Both the position numbers and the translations under genes were made by a program. DNA of 64,000 nucleotides from Pasteurella sp030783905 (GTDB lineage Bacteria; Pseudomonadota; Gammaproteobacteria; Enterobacterales; Pasteurellaceae), in assembly GCA_051122655.1 (NCBI GenBank), contig CP182107.1, positions 1,426,001 through 1,490,000 of the forward strand, in the 5' to 3' direction. Positions 1 to 9,020 of the stretch are shown in pieces. How positions within the stretch are numbered: the stretch's first letter is position 1; each line of letters opens with the position of its first letter. The notes below the pieces were generated by a model that was not told where the DNA came from, ran no database searches, and saw nothing but the letters and a program-made list of their open reading frames with translations.

Positions 1-293
1 TTTTTCGAGGCTTTCAATAACCACTCACTCACTTGATAAGCAATCCCGGTACGAACAATCCCCTCACCGACAATGAACAATAAGGCAATCAAAATGACGT
101 TAGGATCACTAAAGCCCGCCAAAACCTCATTGACAGTTAAAATGCCACTTAAAGCAAAGGCAACAATCACTAATAGTGCAACCACATCCATACGAATCTT
201 ATTATGGACAAATAAGACAACTGCACCAAATAACAGCAGTAATACCCAAAATAATGAACTTGTCCAGAAAGGCGCCTGTAAGCTGAGCTCCAC
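1..293 (-). CDS. SLC13/DASS-family transporter, N-terminal part (cut by window edge)
   Basis: The minus strand from a GTG at 293 reads continuously to the window edge, giving 97 residues of a very hydrophobic protein. Two membrane spans are visible (about residues 11-27 and 35-52), followed by a GFSDPNVI motif and a third hydrophobic stretch. This matches the N-terminus of SLC13/ArsB-type anion permeases such as the YfbS family, which move dicarboxylates, citrate or sulfate across the inner membrane. The start is chosen because GAGGAG lies 6 bases upstream; the nearby ATG is out of frame. The small plus-strand ORF over this region is its shadow. The gene lies 31 bases beyond the rnhB stop on the same strand. 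The substrate cannot be read from this fragment. Confidence 0.7.
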   Translation of the reverse strand, partial: MELSLQAPFWTSSLFWVLLLLFGAVVLFVHNKIRMDVVALLVIVAFALSGILTVNEVLAGFSDPNVILIALLFIVGEGIVRTGIAYQVSEWLLKASK

Positions 294-324
294 GTTAAAC
301 TCCTCATGAAATAAAATGAATTAA

Positions 325-918
325 TTATAAAACATTGAGTAATTTTCGCACAGGCGCAAAGCTACGTCTATGCTGAGCTAAGGGTCCGAGTTCAGCTAAT
401 TTGGCTAAATGCAGCGCGGTCGGATAGCCTTTATGTTGTGCAAATGCATAGTCAGGATAACGTTTATCTAACTCCGTCATTTCTTGATCACGTGCGACCT
501 TTGCTAAAATGGAAGCGGCACTGATTTCCGCCACCAAGCCATCACCTTTCACTATTGCTTGTGCAGGGATAGTCAGATCGGGCACGCGGTTACCATCCAC
601 TAACACCAAGTGCGGTTGAATTTTCAAATTTTCTACCGCTCTTTTCATTGCCAACATAGTGGCATGTAAAATATTTAATTGATCGATTTCTTCTGGTTCA
701 GCACGCCCTAAACTCCAAGCCAAGGCCTTTTGTTTAATTTCTTCAGCTAACAAAAGGCGCTTTTTTTCAGACAGTTTTTTCGAGTCATTTAAACCTAAGA
801 TAGGCTGATTGGGATCTAAAATCACCGCTGCCGTCACAACCGCGCCTACTAAAGGGCCACGCCCAACTTCATCGACACCAGCAATGAGTTCAACCCCTTT
901 TGGATATTCAAATACCAT
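325..918 (-). CDS. rnhB: Ribonuclease HII
   Basis: RNase HII removes ribonucleotides from DNA and RNA from RNA-DNA hybrids in the cytoplasm. The 197-residue product begins MVFEYPKGVELIAG and shows the family signature DEVGRGPL with the first catalytic acids (Asp, Glu). It also has LNDSKKLSEKKR, LVDGNRVP and the later ISAASILAKVARD block that completes the metal site. A longer frame exists upstream to 984 but overlaps lpxB. I chose 918 because AAGGA sits just before it and the family starts here. It is the last gene of the envelope run, 13 bases after lpxB and presumably cotranscribed. In E. coli dnaE follows; here a transporter does. Confidence 0.95.
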   Translation of the reverse strand: MVFEYPKGVELIAGVDEVGRGPLVGAVVTAAVILDPNQPILGLNDSKKLSEKKRLLLAEEIKQKALAWSLGRAEPEEIDQLNILHATMLAMKRAVENLKIQPHLVLVDGNRVPDLTIPAQAIVKGDGLVAEISAASILAKVARDQEMTELDKRYPDYAFAQHKGYPTALHLAKLAELGPLAQHRRSFAPVRKLLNVL

Positions 919-931
919 GTTTCCTTTACCT

Positions 932-2101
932 TTATTGTTCGAGTAGTTCAACAACCGCTTGAGCGGCTTGCTTATCGGCATCACATTGGATCAGTTTATG
1001 TAAATCCGTAAAGCGTTGAATTAAGGCATGACGTTGTTGTAACGCACTTTCTTCTTGGCTTAAATAAATGGCTAGTTTTTCAGCCAACTTCTCTGCCGTA
1101 CATTCTTCTTGGATCAGCTCTGGCACTAACATCTCATTCGCTAACAAATTAGGCAAGGACACGTATTTTGTTTTGACTAAACGTTTAGCCAAAAAGTAAG
1201 TCATTGCTTTCATACGATAGCCCACCACCATTGGCGACTTACACAACATGGCTTCTAGCGCTGCCGTCCCTGACGCTAATAAGGTTGCTTCTGCGGCTAT
1301 CATGGCTTGGCGCGCCTTTCCATCTAGTAAAATCAATTCTAGATCTGGCGCGACTTTCGCTTTAATTTGTTCGAATTGCGCGCGCCGTTGAGCATTAATC
1401 AGTGGAATCAAGAATTGAATATCGGGATATTGTTGTTTTAACAATTTAGCCGCTTGCAAAAAAGGTTCCGCTAAAAAGGTAACTTCTGAACTACGACTTC
1501 CAACAAGTATCGCTACATAACGCTGGCTTGCATCAAGATTTAAACATTCACAAGCTTCCTGACGATTTGGTTTTAATGCGATTGCATCTGCCATCGTATG
1601 CCCGATAAAACGGCAAGGCACCTCAAAACGATCGTAAAATGCTTTTTCAAATGGTAAAAAAGCTAATACGAGATGTGTTGCCTTGGCAATTTTATGAATA
1701 CGGTTCTGACGCCAAGCCCAAACCGAAGGACTGACATAATGAATAGTTTTGATGCCGTTTTCTTTTAACTTCAATTCCACATCAATATTAAAATCTGGCG
1801 CATCGATGCCAATGAAAATATCCGGTTTTTCTTGCAACAAGGTATGAATTAATTGACGGCGGATTGTCAATAAACGGGGCAAGTGTTTTATGACTTCGGC
1901 TAACCCCATAACCGAAAGTGCCTCCATATCGACTAAGGTTTCTGCGCCCTCAGCTAACATTCTTGGGCCTGCGATCCCAATAAAACGTGCGTGGGGATAC
2001 TGAACTTTCAAACTACGGATAAGCCCTGCCCCCAAAATATCCCCCGATACTTCGCCCGCAACAATCGCAATCGTCGGTTGTGATTTACTTATTTCTTTCA
2101 T
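932..2101 (-). CDS. lpxB: Lipid-A-disaccharide synthase
   Basis: LpxB condenses UDP-2,3-diacylglucosamine with lipid X to form the beta-1,6 lipid A disaccharide at the inner-membrane surface. The 389-residue protein carries the GT-B-fold family start VAGEVSGDILGAGLI (residues 14-28), the VSPSVWAWR motif near residue 125, and a C-terminal half with the GTAALEAML nucleotide-binding segment. Length is normal for the family. It follows lpxA on the same strand, but a spacer with a hairpin of two uptake signals (2125-2152) lies between them, which could reduce readthrough. rnhB begins 13 bases after its stop. Confidence 0.97.
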   Translation of the reverse strand: MKEISKSQPTIAIVAGEVSGDILGAGLIRSLKVQYPHARFIGIAGPRMLAEGAETLVDMEALSVMGLAEVIKHLPRLLTIRRQLIHTLLQEKPDIFIGIDAPDFNIDVELKLKENGIKTIHYVSPSVWAWRQNRIHKIAKATHLVLAFLPFEKAFYDRFEVPCRFIGHTMADAIALKPNRQEACECLNLDASQRYVAILVGSRSSEVTFLAEPFLQAAKLLKQQYPDIQFLIPLINAQRRAQFEQIKAKVAPDLELILLDGKARQAMIAAEATLLASGTAALEAMLCKSPMVVGYRMKAMTYFLAKRLVKTKYVSLPNLLANEMLVPELIQEECTAEKLAEKLAIYLSQEESALQQRHALIQRFTDLHKLIQCDADKQAAQAVVELLEQ

Positions 2102-2124
2102 CTCTCCATCCTAGATAAAAAACA

Positions 2125-2152
2125 ACCGCACTTCTCAGGTAAAAAGTGCGGT
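2125..2152 (-). terminator. Paired uptake-signal hairpin between lpxA and lpxB
   Basis: ACCGCACTT (2125-2133) and AAGTGCGGT (2144-2152) form a perfect 9-bp stem with a 10-base loop. On the minus strand the stem is followed by TG and six T, so it has the shape of a Rho-independent terminator. It sits inside an essential operon, so partial termination is more likely than full. The arms are exact copies of the Haemophilus-type DNA uptake signal. Confidence 0.6.
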
Positions 2153-2176
2153 CGATTTGAGTCAAATTTCGTTTAA

Positions 2177-2965
2177 TTAACGAATAATTCCACGCGTTGA
2201 ACGCTTGAAGAACTCAACAAAGAAGCTAATCGCTGATTCTGTTGCCGCCACTTGTTCAATTTCGGGCATCACTTCTTCTAAGGTTTTGCCACTGCGGTAA
2301 ATCAGTTTATACACATTGCGAATCGCGTGTAAGGTCGGTTTATCAAAACCACGACGTTTCAAGCCTTCAATATTCACACCAAACGGTTTTGCGTGGTTGC
2401 CTTGCGCCATCACATAAGGTGGAACATCTTGACTGACCATTGATCCACCACCAAGCATCACGTGTGCACCGACAATCACAAATTGATGAATTGCCGACAT
2501 GCCACCGACAATCACAAAATCATCGAGCTCAACATGCCCTGCTAATGTTGCATTATTGGCTAAAATACAACGGTTTTTAATGCGACAATCATGTGCCACA
2601 TGCACATTCACCATTAACAAGTTATCATCACCGATTACCGTCACAGAACCGCCCTGTGCTGTACCACGGTGAATCGTCACGCTCTCACGAATGCGGTTAC
2701 GATCACCAATGATCGTTCTGGTTGGCTCACCTTGATATTTTAAATCTTGGTTAGTATCACCAATACTGGCGAACTGAAAAATTTGGTTATCACGCCCAAT
2801 TTTAGTAATACCTTTGACCACAACATGTGAATGTAAGATCGTGCCTGCACCAATTTCAACCTCTGCGCCAACAAGACAGAAAGGACCAATAACAACATTC
2901 TCACCAATTTTTGCCCCTGCCTCAACAATTGAGGTCGGGTGAATCTGTGCGGTTGGGTGGATCAT
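2177..2965 (-). CDS. lpxA: UDP-N-acetylglucosamine O-acyltransferase
   Basis: LpxA transfers a 3-hydroxyacyl chain from acyl carrier protein to UDP-GlcNAc, the first step of lipid A synthesis, in the cytosol. The 262 residues are mostly left-handed beta-helix hexapeptide repeats (for example IGENVVIGPFCLVGAEVEIGA). His125 in the VHVAHDC segment is at the position of the known catalytic base of this family. A helical C-terminal tail from about residue 195 is also typical. It starts at ATG 2965, 17 bases after the fabZ stop, matching the conserved lpxD-fabZ-lpxA-lpxB order. Confidence 0.97.
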   Translation of the reverse strand: MIHPTAQIHPTSIVEAGAKIGENVVIGPFCLVGAEVEIGAGTILHSHVVVKGITKIGRDNQIFQFASIGDTNQDLKYQGEPTRTIIGDRNRIRESVTIHRGTAQGGSVTVIGDDNLLMVNVHVAHDCRIKNRCILANNATLAGHVELDDFVIVGGMSAIHQFVIVGAHVMLGGGSMVSQDVPPYVMAQGNHAKPFGVNIEGLKRRGFDKPTLHAIRNVYKLIYRSGKTLEEVMPEIEQVAATESAISFFVEFFKRSTRGIIR

Positions 2966-2982
2966 ATTTTACTCCTTGCTGA

Positions 2983-3441
2983 TTATGCGGGACGACGAGC
3001 ACACATTAATTCTGCTTCGCACACCACTTGACCATCTACGGTTGCGACACCTGTAAAGCGCGTAATACCGCGACGTTCTTTCAAGAAGTGAACTTCTAAC
3101 ACCATTTGATCACCAGGTAGCACAGGCCGTTTAAAACGGGCATTATCAATTGCAGCAAAATAATAAATCTCATTTTCTAATTGACGGTACGTTTTACAGG
3201 CCAACACCCCTGTGGCTTGTGCCATGGCTTCTAAAATTAACACGCCTGGAAAAATCGGCTGTTCTGGGAAATGACCAGTAAAGCAAGGCTCATTTACACT
3301 GATATTTTTTACAGCTTTAAGCCATTTACCTTCTTCATAATCCACCACACGATCTACTAATAAAAAAGGATAACGGTGAGGAAGCAATGTCATAATTTCA
3401 TTTGCTTCAATGATTTTTGTTGTGGTAGTTTCAGTTGTCAC
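2983..3441 (-). CDS. fabZ: 3-hydroxyacyl-ACP dehydratase FabZ
   Basis: FabZ removes water from 3-hydroxyacyl-ACP in fatty acid elongation and competes with LpxA for the 3-hydroxymyristoyl-ACP pool. The 152-residue product has the hot-dog fold motifs HRYPFLLVDR (22-31) and GHFPEQPIFPGVLILEAMAQ, with the catalytic pair His57 and Glu71. An in-frame ATG 81 bases upstream would add 27 residues unlike the family. I prefer GTG at 3441, preceded by GGAAGG at suitable spacing. A single uptake signal (3527-3535) lies in the lpxD-fabZ spacer. Confidence 0.93.
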   Translation of the reverse strand: MTTETTTTKIIEANEIMTLLPHRYPFLLVDRVVDYEEGKWLKAVKNISVNEPCFTGHFPEQPIFPGVLILEAMAQATGVLACKTYRQLENEIYYFAAIDNARFKRPVLPGDQMVLEVHFLKERRGITRFTGVATVDGQVVCEAELMCARRPA

Positions 3442-3546
3442 AATAGTACCTTCCAATAAAAATAAAACGATAAAATATTCAAAATTATACGGTATTTGCG
3501 TGCTGAATACAAAACGCACCATAAAAAAGTGCGGTTTGTTTCATAC

Positions 3547-4575
3547 TTATTTCTTCTCGAATTTCTTTTCTAAGGCTTTTAACCGTTTATTCATCGCATC
3601 AATGCCTAACGTCAACGCAGCGGTCTTACGCCATTCTTTATTGGTTTGTAATGGAATCCCGGAAGAATACACGCCTGGTTCAGTAATTGGACGCATCACC
3701 ATTCCCATGCCTGTCACCGTCACTTTATCGCAGATTTCCATATGACCATTGATGACACTTGCTCCACCGATGAGACAATAACGACCTACCGTTAAGCTCC
3801 CCGCCATAATCACACCGCCAGCAACGGCAGTGCCGGTACCAATATGGACGTTATGTGCAATCTGGCAAAGATTATCAATAATCACATTATCTTCAATTAC
3901 TGTAGGATCTAACGCACCACGGTCAATGCAAGTACAAGCACCAATTTCAACATGATTACCAATAATCACTTGTCCGACTTGTGGAATTTTGATCCAACGA
4001 CCACGATCATTGGCATAACCAAAACCGTCACTACCGATCACTGCACCAGATTGAATTAAGCAATGATGACCAATTTCAACATTGTGATACACGCTGACAT
4101 TCGCCCATAATTGGCTATAAGCACCAATCTTGGTATTTTTGCCCACGAAGCAATTTGCTCCAATCACGACATGATCACCTAACTCAACCCCATCTTCAAT
4201 CACCGCATTGGCACCAATTGAGACGTTTTTGCCTAACACCGCACTTTCCGCAACAACCGCACTGCTAGCAATACCACTCGCGGCTTTCGGTGTGCTATCC
4301 ATATATTGTGCTAAAACCGCATAGGCCACATAAGGATCGTTTACAATCAACAAGTTACTTTGTTCAGCACAAAACGCCACATCGGCTTCTGATACCACCA
4401 AAATACCCGCATGAGATTGTGCTAACAAGGAACGGAATTTAGGATTGGAAATAAAAGTAAGCTGTTTTTCTGTCGCCTTATCTAAAGGCGCAATACTTTC
4501 TACTACAACATCGGCGTTACCACGGATGGTAGCGCCGATCTGTTGTGCTAATTCTTGGAGGGAATAAACTTGCAT
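3547..4575 (-). CDS. lpxD: UDP-3-O-acylglucosamine N-acyltransferase
   Basis: LpxD adds the second 3-hydroxyacyl chain, to the 2-amino group of the glucosamine nucleotide, in lipid A synthesis. The 342-residue protein has an N-terminal uridine-binding domain (about 1-100), a long hexapeptide beta-helix (about 105-290, with repeats such as VSIGANAVIEDGVELGDHVV) and a helical end. The CQIAHNVHIG segment carries the catalytic histidine region. The ATG overlaps the last base of the skp stop codon, implying translational coupling. An uptake signal is embedded in the coding sequence at 4238-4246. Confidence 0.97.
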   Translation of the reverse strand: MQVYSLQELAQQIGATIRGNADVVVESIAPLDKATEKQLTFISNPKFRSLLAQSHAGILVVSEADVAFCAEQSNLLIVNDPYVAYAVLAQYMDSTPKAASGIASSAVVAESAVLGKNVSIGANAVIEDGVELGDHVVIGANCFVGKNTKIGAYSQLWANVSVYHNVEIGHHCLIQSGAVIGSDGFGYANDRGRWIKIPQVGQVIIGNHVEIGACTCIDRGALDPTVIEDNVIIDNLCQIAHNVHIGTGTAVAGGVIMAGSLTVGRYCLIGGASVINGHMEICDKVTVTGMGMVMRPITEPGVYSSGIPLQTNKEWRKTAALTLGIDAMNKRLKALEKKFEKK

Positions 4576-5156
4576 TATTTCGCCTGTGTCGCTGGGATGG
4601 CTTTTAAGACATCTTCAGTAATATTTTTTGCATCTGCCGCAAACACGACTGCGCCTTCATTTAGAACTAAAGTATAGTTTTTCTCTTTGGCAATCGTATT
4701 CACCGCATTTTGGATGCTATTGACTAATTTTGCTGTTTCTTCGCGCTCACGTTTTGCATAATCTTCTTGATATTTACTCACTTCTTCATCGTGTGCAGTA
4801 ACGAGCTTATTGATTGCTTCTTGCTCGCTATTACCGAGCTTATTGATTTCGTCTTCACGTTTTTTAATATCTGCACTACGTAATTTCGGTGCATCTTTTT
4901 TTAACGCTGCAACTTTTGCTTCCACTTTCTTTTGAGAAGCCGCAATTTTTTCATCAATGCTTTTTTTATTTTCAGTGAGTTTTTCTACTCGCGCTTTAAA
5001 TTCCGACTCTAATTTCTCAGCCACCATTTTACGATCGGGATGATTTTGGAATAAATAATCTCCACTGATAAATGCAATATTTTCTGTGGCCATGGCTAAA
5101 GAAGAAGTGAAGGCTAATGCTAAAGAAAGTGCGGTAACTTTGACTGCTTTTTTCAT
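4575..5156 (-). CDS. skp: Periplasmic chaperone Skp/OmpH
   Basis: Skp is a trimeric jellyfish-shaped chaperone that holds unfolded outer-membrane proteins in the periplasm before BamA. The 193-residue precursor has a signal peptide (about 1-23, ending SLAMA) followed by a mature region rich in Lys, Glu and Ala with long predicted coiled-coil helices (about 60-150). Length is slightly above the E. coli protein. It lies between bamA and lpxD as in other gammaproteobacteria. An uptake signal falls in the signal-peptide coding part (5127-5135). Confidence 0.93.
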   Translation of the reverse strand: MKKAVKVTALSLALAFTSSLAMATENIAFISGDYLFQNHPDRKMVAEKLESEFKARVEKLTENKKSIDEKIAASQKKVEAKVAALKKDAPKLRSADIKKREDEINKLGNSEQEAINKLVTAHDEEVSKYQEDYAKREREETAKLVNSIQNAVNTIAKEKNYTLVLNEGAVVFAADAKNITEDVLKAIPATQAK

Positions 5157-5264
5157 CGGTTTCTTTTCCTATTTCAATAAAGATATGAATCAATACTGTG
5201 CCGAATTGTGACGACACAGTTGGCTGTTTAGACTACAATTTTTTATAGAAGTTCCAATAGCTTA

Positions 5265-7640
5265 TTAGAACGTCCCACCAATGCTGAATTGGAACTGCTC
5301 AATTTCATCACCTTGGTATTTCTTAAGTGGTTTCGCATAAGAGAACACTAAAGGCCCAATTGGTGATTGCCATTGAAGCGCCACCCCTGCCGAAGCGCGA
5401 ACACGACTCGGATCACTGTAATCAGGCACGTGTAATTTTGCAAATTTTGCTTTATCCTCTGCTTTCCAACGCGTATTCCACACGCTTGCGGCATCCACAA
5501 ACAGTGAGGTACGCACGGCGTTTTGATTTTTATCTGCGACAAATGGTGTTGGGACAATGAGTTCCGTGCTAGCGGTAACCATTGCATTCCCCCCAATCAC
5601 ATCGCTACTGACTAAACAATAATCGCTAGGACAATTTTTGGTACGGTAAATCGCATTTGGTCCGATCGCGCCATAGGCAAAACCACGCAAACTCCCAATA
5701 CCGCCCGCACTATAATATTGATAGAACGGTAAACGTTTGCCACCAAAGCCATCAGCAAAAGAAGCACCAATACGACTTGAAATCACCCAACCGTGTTCAC
5801 GATCTAATGGATAAAACCCTTGTGCTTCGGCGTTGACTTTATAATATTTATTGTCTGAACCTGGAATGGTCACCCGCCCGCCAATATTAGCACGCACCCC
5901 TTTGGTTGGGAAATAGCCACGGTTAAGACTGTTATAATTCCAGCCAAACGATAAATCAAAATCGTGCGATTTAAAGGTCCAAGAATCATTATATTTCATC
6001 GATTGACGATATAAATCACGATTATACTCTGGTGCGATATTCTTTAATTTATTATACGTATAGCCCACACCAAGATAATATGAGTTGTTCTCATTGACAG
6101 GAAAGCCTAAGGTTAAATTCCCACCATAACTAGTCCGTCCATAAGCTGCGGAGGTATTACTTTTCGAACTATCATATTCTTCAAAGAATACATTGCCACC
6201 AAGGCTAACACCATCTTTGGTAAAGTACGGCTCATTATAACCAAGATTGATTGTGGTACCGTAGTCATTACGCGTCCCCCCTAAACTAATGGAAGAACCC
6301 ATTCCTAAGAAGTTATCCTGTTTAATGCTGGCTTGGTAGCTCAAGCCACTTTCTGTACCATAACCAATACCGAAATTAATACTGCCGGTATTACGCTCTT
6401 TCACTTTGTAAATGACATCCACTTGATCAGAACCAGGAATAGCTTCTGTTTTCGTTTCCACGCTCTCAAAGAACCCCGTACGATCTAAACGTAATTTACC
6501 TAACTCAACCAATTCTGAGGATAACCAAGCCCCTTCTTGTTGACGCATTTCTTGACGTAAGGTGCTATCTGCACTACTTGTATTGCCTTCAAAACGAATT
6601 TGACGCACCGTATAACTTTTCCCGGCTTCCACAATAAAATCTAACGAAATGGTTTTATTTTGCTCATCAAAGGTTGGATGCACATTGACTTGAGCCGTCG
6701 CATAACCTCTTTCACCTAACTTCGATTTAATGCGTTGTTCTACGTCCAATACGCTGGCACGACGGAAAAGATAATTCAACTGAATCGTCTCTAAAATCGG
6801 TGCTAGCTCTGCAGACATTCCCCCTACATCACCAATAATTCGCGCACTTTTTACGGTAAATAAATCACCTTCTTTCAATTTAATATGCACGCGCACTTCT
6901 TTTTTGTCATCGCTTAATTTGACATCCGTATCAAGAATCTGAAATTGTGCATAACCACGATCTAAATAATAGCTACGTAATGTTTCAAGATCTTTGTTAA
7001 ACTGGGTTTGATCAAATTTATTGCCAAACAGTTTCCACCACGAATCGGTTTGTAACTCCATCTGATCGGCTAATTTTCCACTACTAAACGCTTCATTACC
7101 TTCAAACGTAATTTCTTTAAAGAGTGCCACATCATCTTCATTAATTTGAATTTTAATTTCCGCACTATTATTTGGTAATGTATTCACGATAGCATCAACT
7201 TTCGCATTATAGCGACCCACACTATTATAGTGTTCAACAATCCCTTTACGGAATTCCTCTAATTTAGCCCGATTTAATACATCACCAACTTTAAATCCAT
7301 TTGCATCTAAGTTTTGTTTAATGGCCTCATCAGGAATCGATTTATTACCGTCAATCACCACATTTGAAATCACGGGTTTAGGCATCACCGTCACAACTAA
7401 AGTATTCCCTTCGCGACTTGCTTTCACATCATCATATTGTCCACTAAGGAATAATTTTCGTACCACGTTAGCAATATCATTATCTGTTGCTCGCTGTCCA
7501 ACACGAACGGGAAGCGCAGCTAATACACTTCCTTCTGTACCTGCTTGAACACCGTCAACACGAATGTCTTTCACTACAAACGGCGCAGCAAATGCACTGG
7601 TTGAACCAAATAATAAGCTCGCAATTAAAAGTTTTTTCAT
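5265..7640 (-). CDS. bamA: Outer-membrane assembly factor BamA (Oma87/D15 type)
   Basis: BamA is the core of the machine that folds beta-barrel proteins into the outer membrane. The 791-residue precursor has a signal peptide (1-18, ending SAFA), five POTRA domains over about residues 20-420 (starting FVVKDIRVDGVQ) and a 16-strand barrel domain. The barrel includes the GGIGSLRGF loop-6 motif region and ends in FSIGGTF, the terminal Phe typical of outer-membrane barrels. In Pasteurella this protein is known as Oma87. It is 29 bases downstream of rseP and upstream of skp. Confidence 0.97.
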   Translation of the reverse strand: MKKLLIASLLFGSTSAFAAPFVVKDIRVDGVQAGTEGSVLAALPVRVGQRATDNDIANVVRKLFLSGQYDDVKASREGNTLVVTVMPKPVISNVVIDGNKSIPDEAIKQNLDANGFKVGDVLNRAKLEEFRKGIVEHYNSVGRYNAKVDAIVNTLPNNSAEIKIQINEDDVALFKEITFEGNEAFSSGKLADQMELQTDSWWKLFGNKFDQTQFNKDLETLRSYYLDRGYAQFQILDTDVKLSDDKKEVRVHIKLKEGDLFTVKSARIIGDVGGMSAELAPILETIQLNYLFRRASVLDVEQRIKSKLGERGYATAQVNVHPTFDEQNKTISLDFIVEAGKSYTVRQIRFEGNTSSADSTLRQEMRQQEGAWLSSELVELGKLRLDRTGFFESVETKTEAIPGSDQVDVIYKVKERNTGSINFGIGYGTESGLSYQASIKQDNFLGMGSSISLGGTRNDYGTTINLGYNEPYFTKDGVSLGGNVFFEEYDSSKSNTSAAYGRTSYGGNLTLGFPVNENNSYYLGVGYTYNKLKNIAPEYNRDLYRQSMKYNDSWTFKSHDFDLSFGWNYNSLNRGYFPTKGVRANIGGRVTIPGSDNKYYKVNAEAQGFYPLDREHGWVISSRIGASFADGFGGKRLPFYQYYSAGGIGSLRGFAYGAIGPNAIYRTKNCPSDYCLVSSDVIGGNAMVTASTELIVPTPFVADKNQNAVRTSLFVDAASVWNTRWKAEDKAKFAKLHVPDYSDPSRVRASAGVALQWQSPIGPLVFSYAKPLKKYQGDEIEQFQFSIGGTF

Positions 7641-7669
7641 CGTGAATGTTATCCTGTGAGTAAAATTAA

Positions 7670-8998
7670 TTATAAACGTAAGAAATCATTAAAGAGTGCA
7701 AATCCCATTAAAGCCATTAATAACGCTGCACCAATTCGATAACTCAAATTCTGAATACGTTCTGACAGAGGCTTACCTCGCACCGCCTCCGCGGCTAAAA
7801 AGACCAGATGCCCCCCATCAAGAACAGGTAATGGAAATAGGTTCATGATGCCTAAATTGACACTGATCAATGCCATAAAGCCGAGGTAATAAATCAACCC
7901 AATATCAAAGGTGATCCCCGCGCCTTTCGCAATAGAAATCGGACCACCTAAATTCTTTAAGGACAGATCACCAGTAAAGAGCTTGCCAATCACTTTTATC
8001 GTTAACCATGAAAGTTGTATTGTCTTTTCAACCCCTTTCTGTAAGGCCTCAAGAATACCATATTTTAGTTCGGTTCGATATACATCAGAAATCGGATCGG
8101 CAGTCGGCGCGATCCCGACATACCAGCGTCCCTCTTTATTTAGCGCGGGGGTGAGCATGACCAAGGAAAACTGACCATCACGTTCAACTTTAACGTTAAA
8201 CGGCTTTCCCTCTTGTACAAATTGCACAAATTGTTGCCAACTTATTAATTGCTCACCCGCATAAATGCGATCACCCGCTTTTAAACCGGCTTTATCGGCC
8301 GGTGAATTTGTCTCGACCTTAGACAAAATCATCTCTACTTTAGTTCTGATCGGTTGAAGCCCCAGTGAACTTATTGCACTTTCTTTTTCAGGATCAAAAC
8401 GCCAACCGTTAATGTTTAACACCTTATGTTGCTCAATAGAGGAACCAAAAGGAGAGAGCGTTAAGGTAATTTCATCATTTCCCATCTTCGTTGCTAACAG
8501 TATATTGATGCTTTCCCAATCCGTCACCTTTGTCCCGTCGATTGCCATAATTTGGCTATTCGGTTCAATATGAGCTTGGGCAGCAATAGAGTTTGATGAA
8601 ATCTCTGCAATGACCGGTTTTATCGTCGGTATACCCACCGTATAAATGGTAAAATAAGCGAGAATCGCAAATAGGAAGTTAGCCAAAGGTCCCGCCGCAA
8701 TCACGAACGCACGCTGTAAAATACTTTTTTGATCAAAAGCACGTGTTCTTAACGCTGGTGGTACAACCTCATTACGTCCATCTAACATTTTGACATAGCC
8801 GCCAAGCGGAATGGCAGATATCACAAACTCGGTTCCATGCTTATCTTTGCGTGACCAAAGGACTTTACCAAAGCCAATCGAAAAACGGTGAACTTGAATA
8901 CCGCACTTTCTTGCCGCCCAGAAATGACCATATTCATGGACAGCAACCAGTACACCAATAACAATAATAAACGACACTAATGACCATAAAAAAGACAT
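7670..8998 (-). CDS. rseP: Site-2 intramembrane zinc protease RseP
   Basis: RseP cleaves the membrane anti-sigma factor RseA after DegS, releasing sigma-E during envelope stress, and also clears signal-peptide remnants. The 442-residue protein has the zinc motif HEYGH at residues 21-25 in the first membrane span, PDZ-like regions (about 120-310; GLKAGDRIYAGEQLISW) and the conserved C-terminal LDGGHLVF that supplies the third zinc ligand. Membrane spans lie near 5-25, 97-117, 370-390 and 420-440. It is placed between cdsA and bamA. Confidence 0.96.
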   Translation of the reverse strand: MSFLWSLVSFIIVIGVLVAVHEYGHFWAARKCGIQVHRFSIGFGKVLWSRKDKHGTEFVISAIPLGGYVKMLDGRNEVVPPALRTRAFDQKSILQRAFVIAAGPLANFLFAILAYFTIYTVGIPTIKPVIAEISSNSIAAQAHIEPNSQIMAIDGTKVTDWESINILLATKMGNDEITLTLSPFGSSIEQHKVLNINGWRFDPEKESAISSLGLQPIRTKVEMILSKVETNSPADKAGLKAGDRIYAGEQLISWQQFVQFVQEGKPFNVKVERDGQFSLVMLTPALNKEGRWYVGIAPTADPISDVYRTELKYGILEALQKGVEKTIQLSWLTIKVIGKLFTGDLSLKNLGGPISIAKGAGITFDIGLIYYLGFMALISVNLGIMNLFPLPVLDGGHLVFLAAEAVRGKPLSERIQNLSYRIGAALLMALMGFALFNDFLRL

Positions 8999-9020
8999 AA
9001 ATCTATTATTCCCTAATCGA

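Noticed and set aside
73..309. Plus-strand 78-codon ORF at the window start
   Set aside because: It lies opposite the SLC13-type transporter coding sequence, is low-complexity (Thr/Asn-rich) and has no ribosome site.
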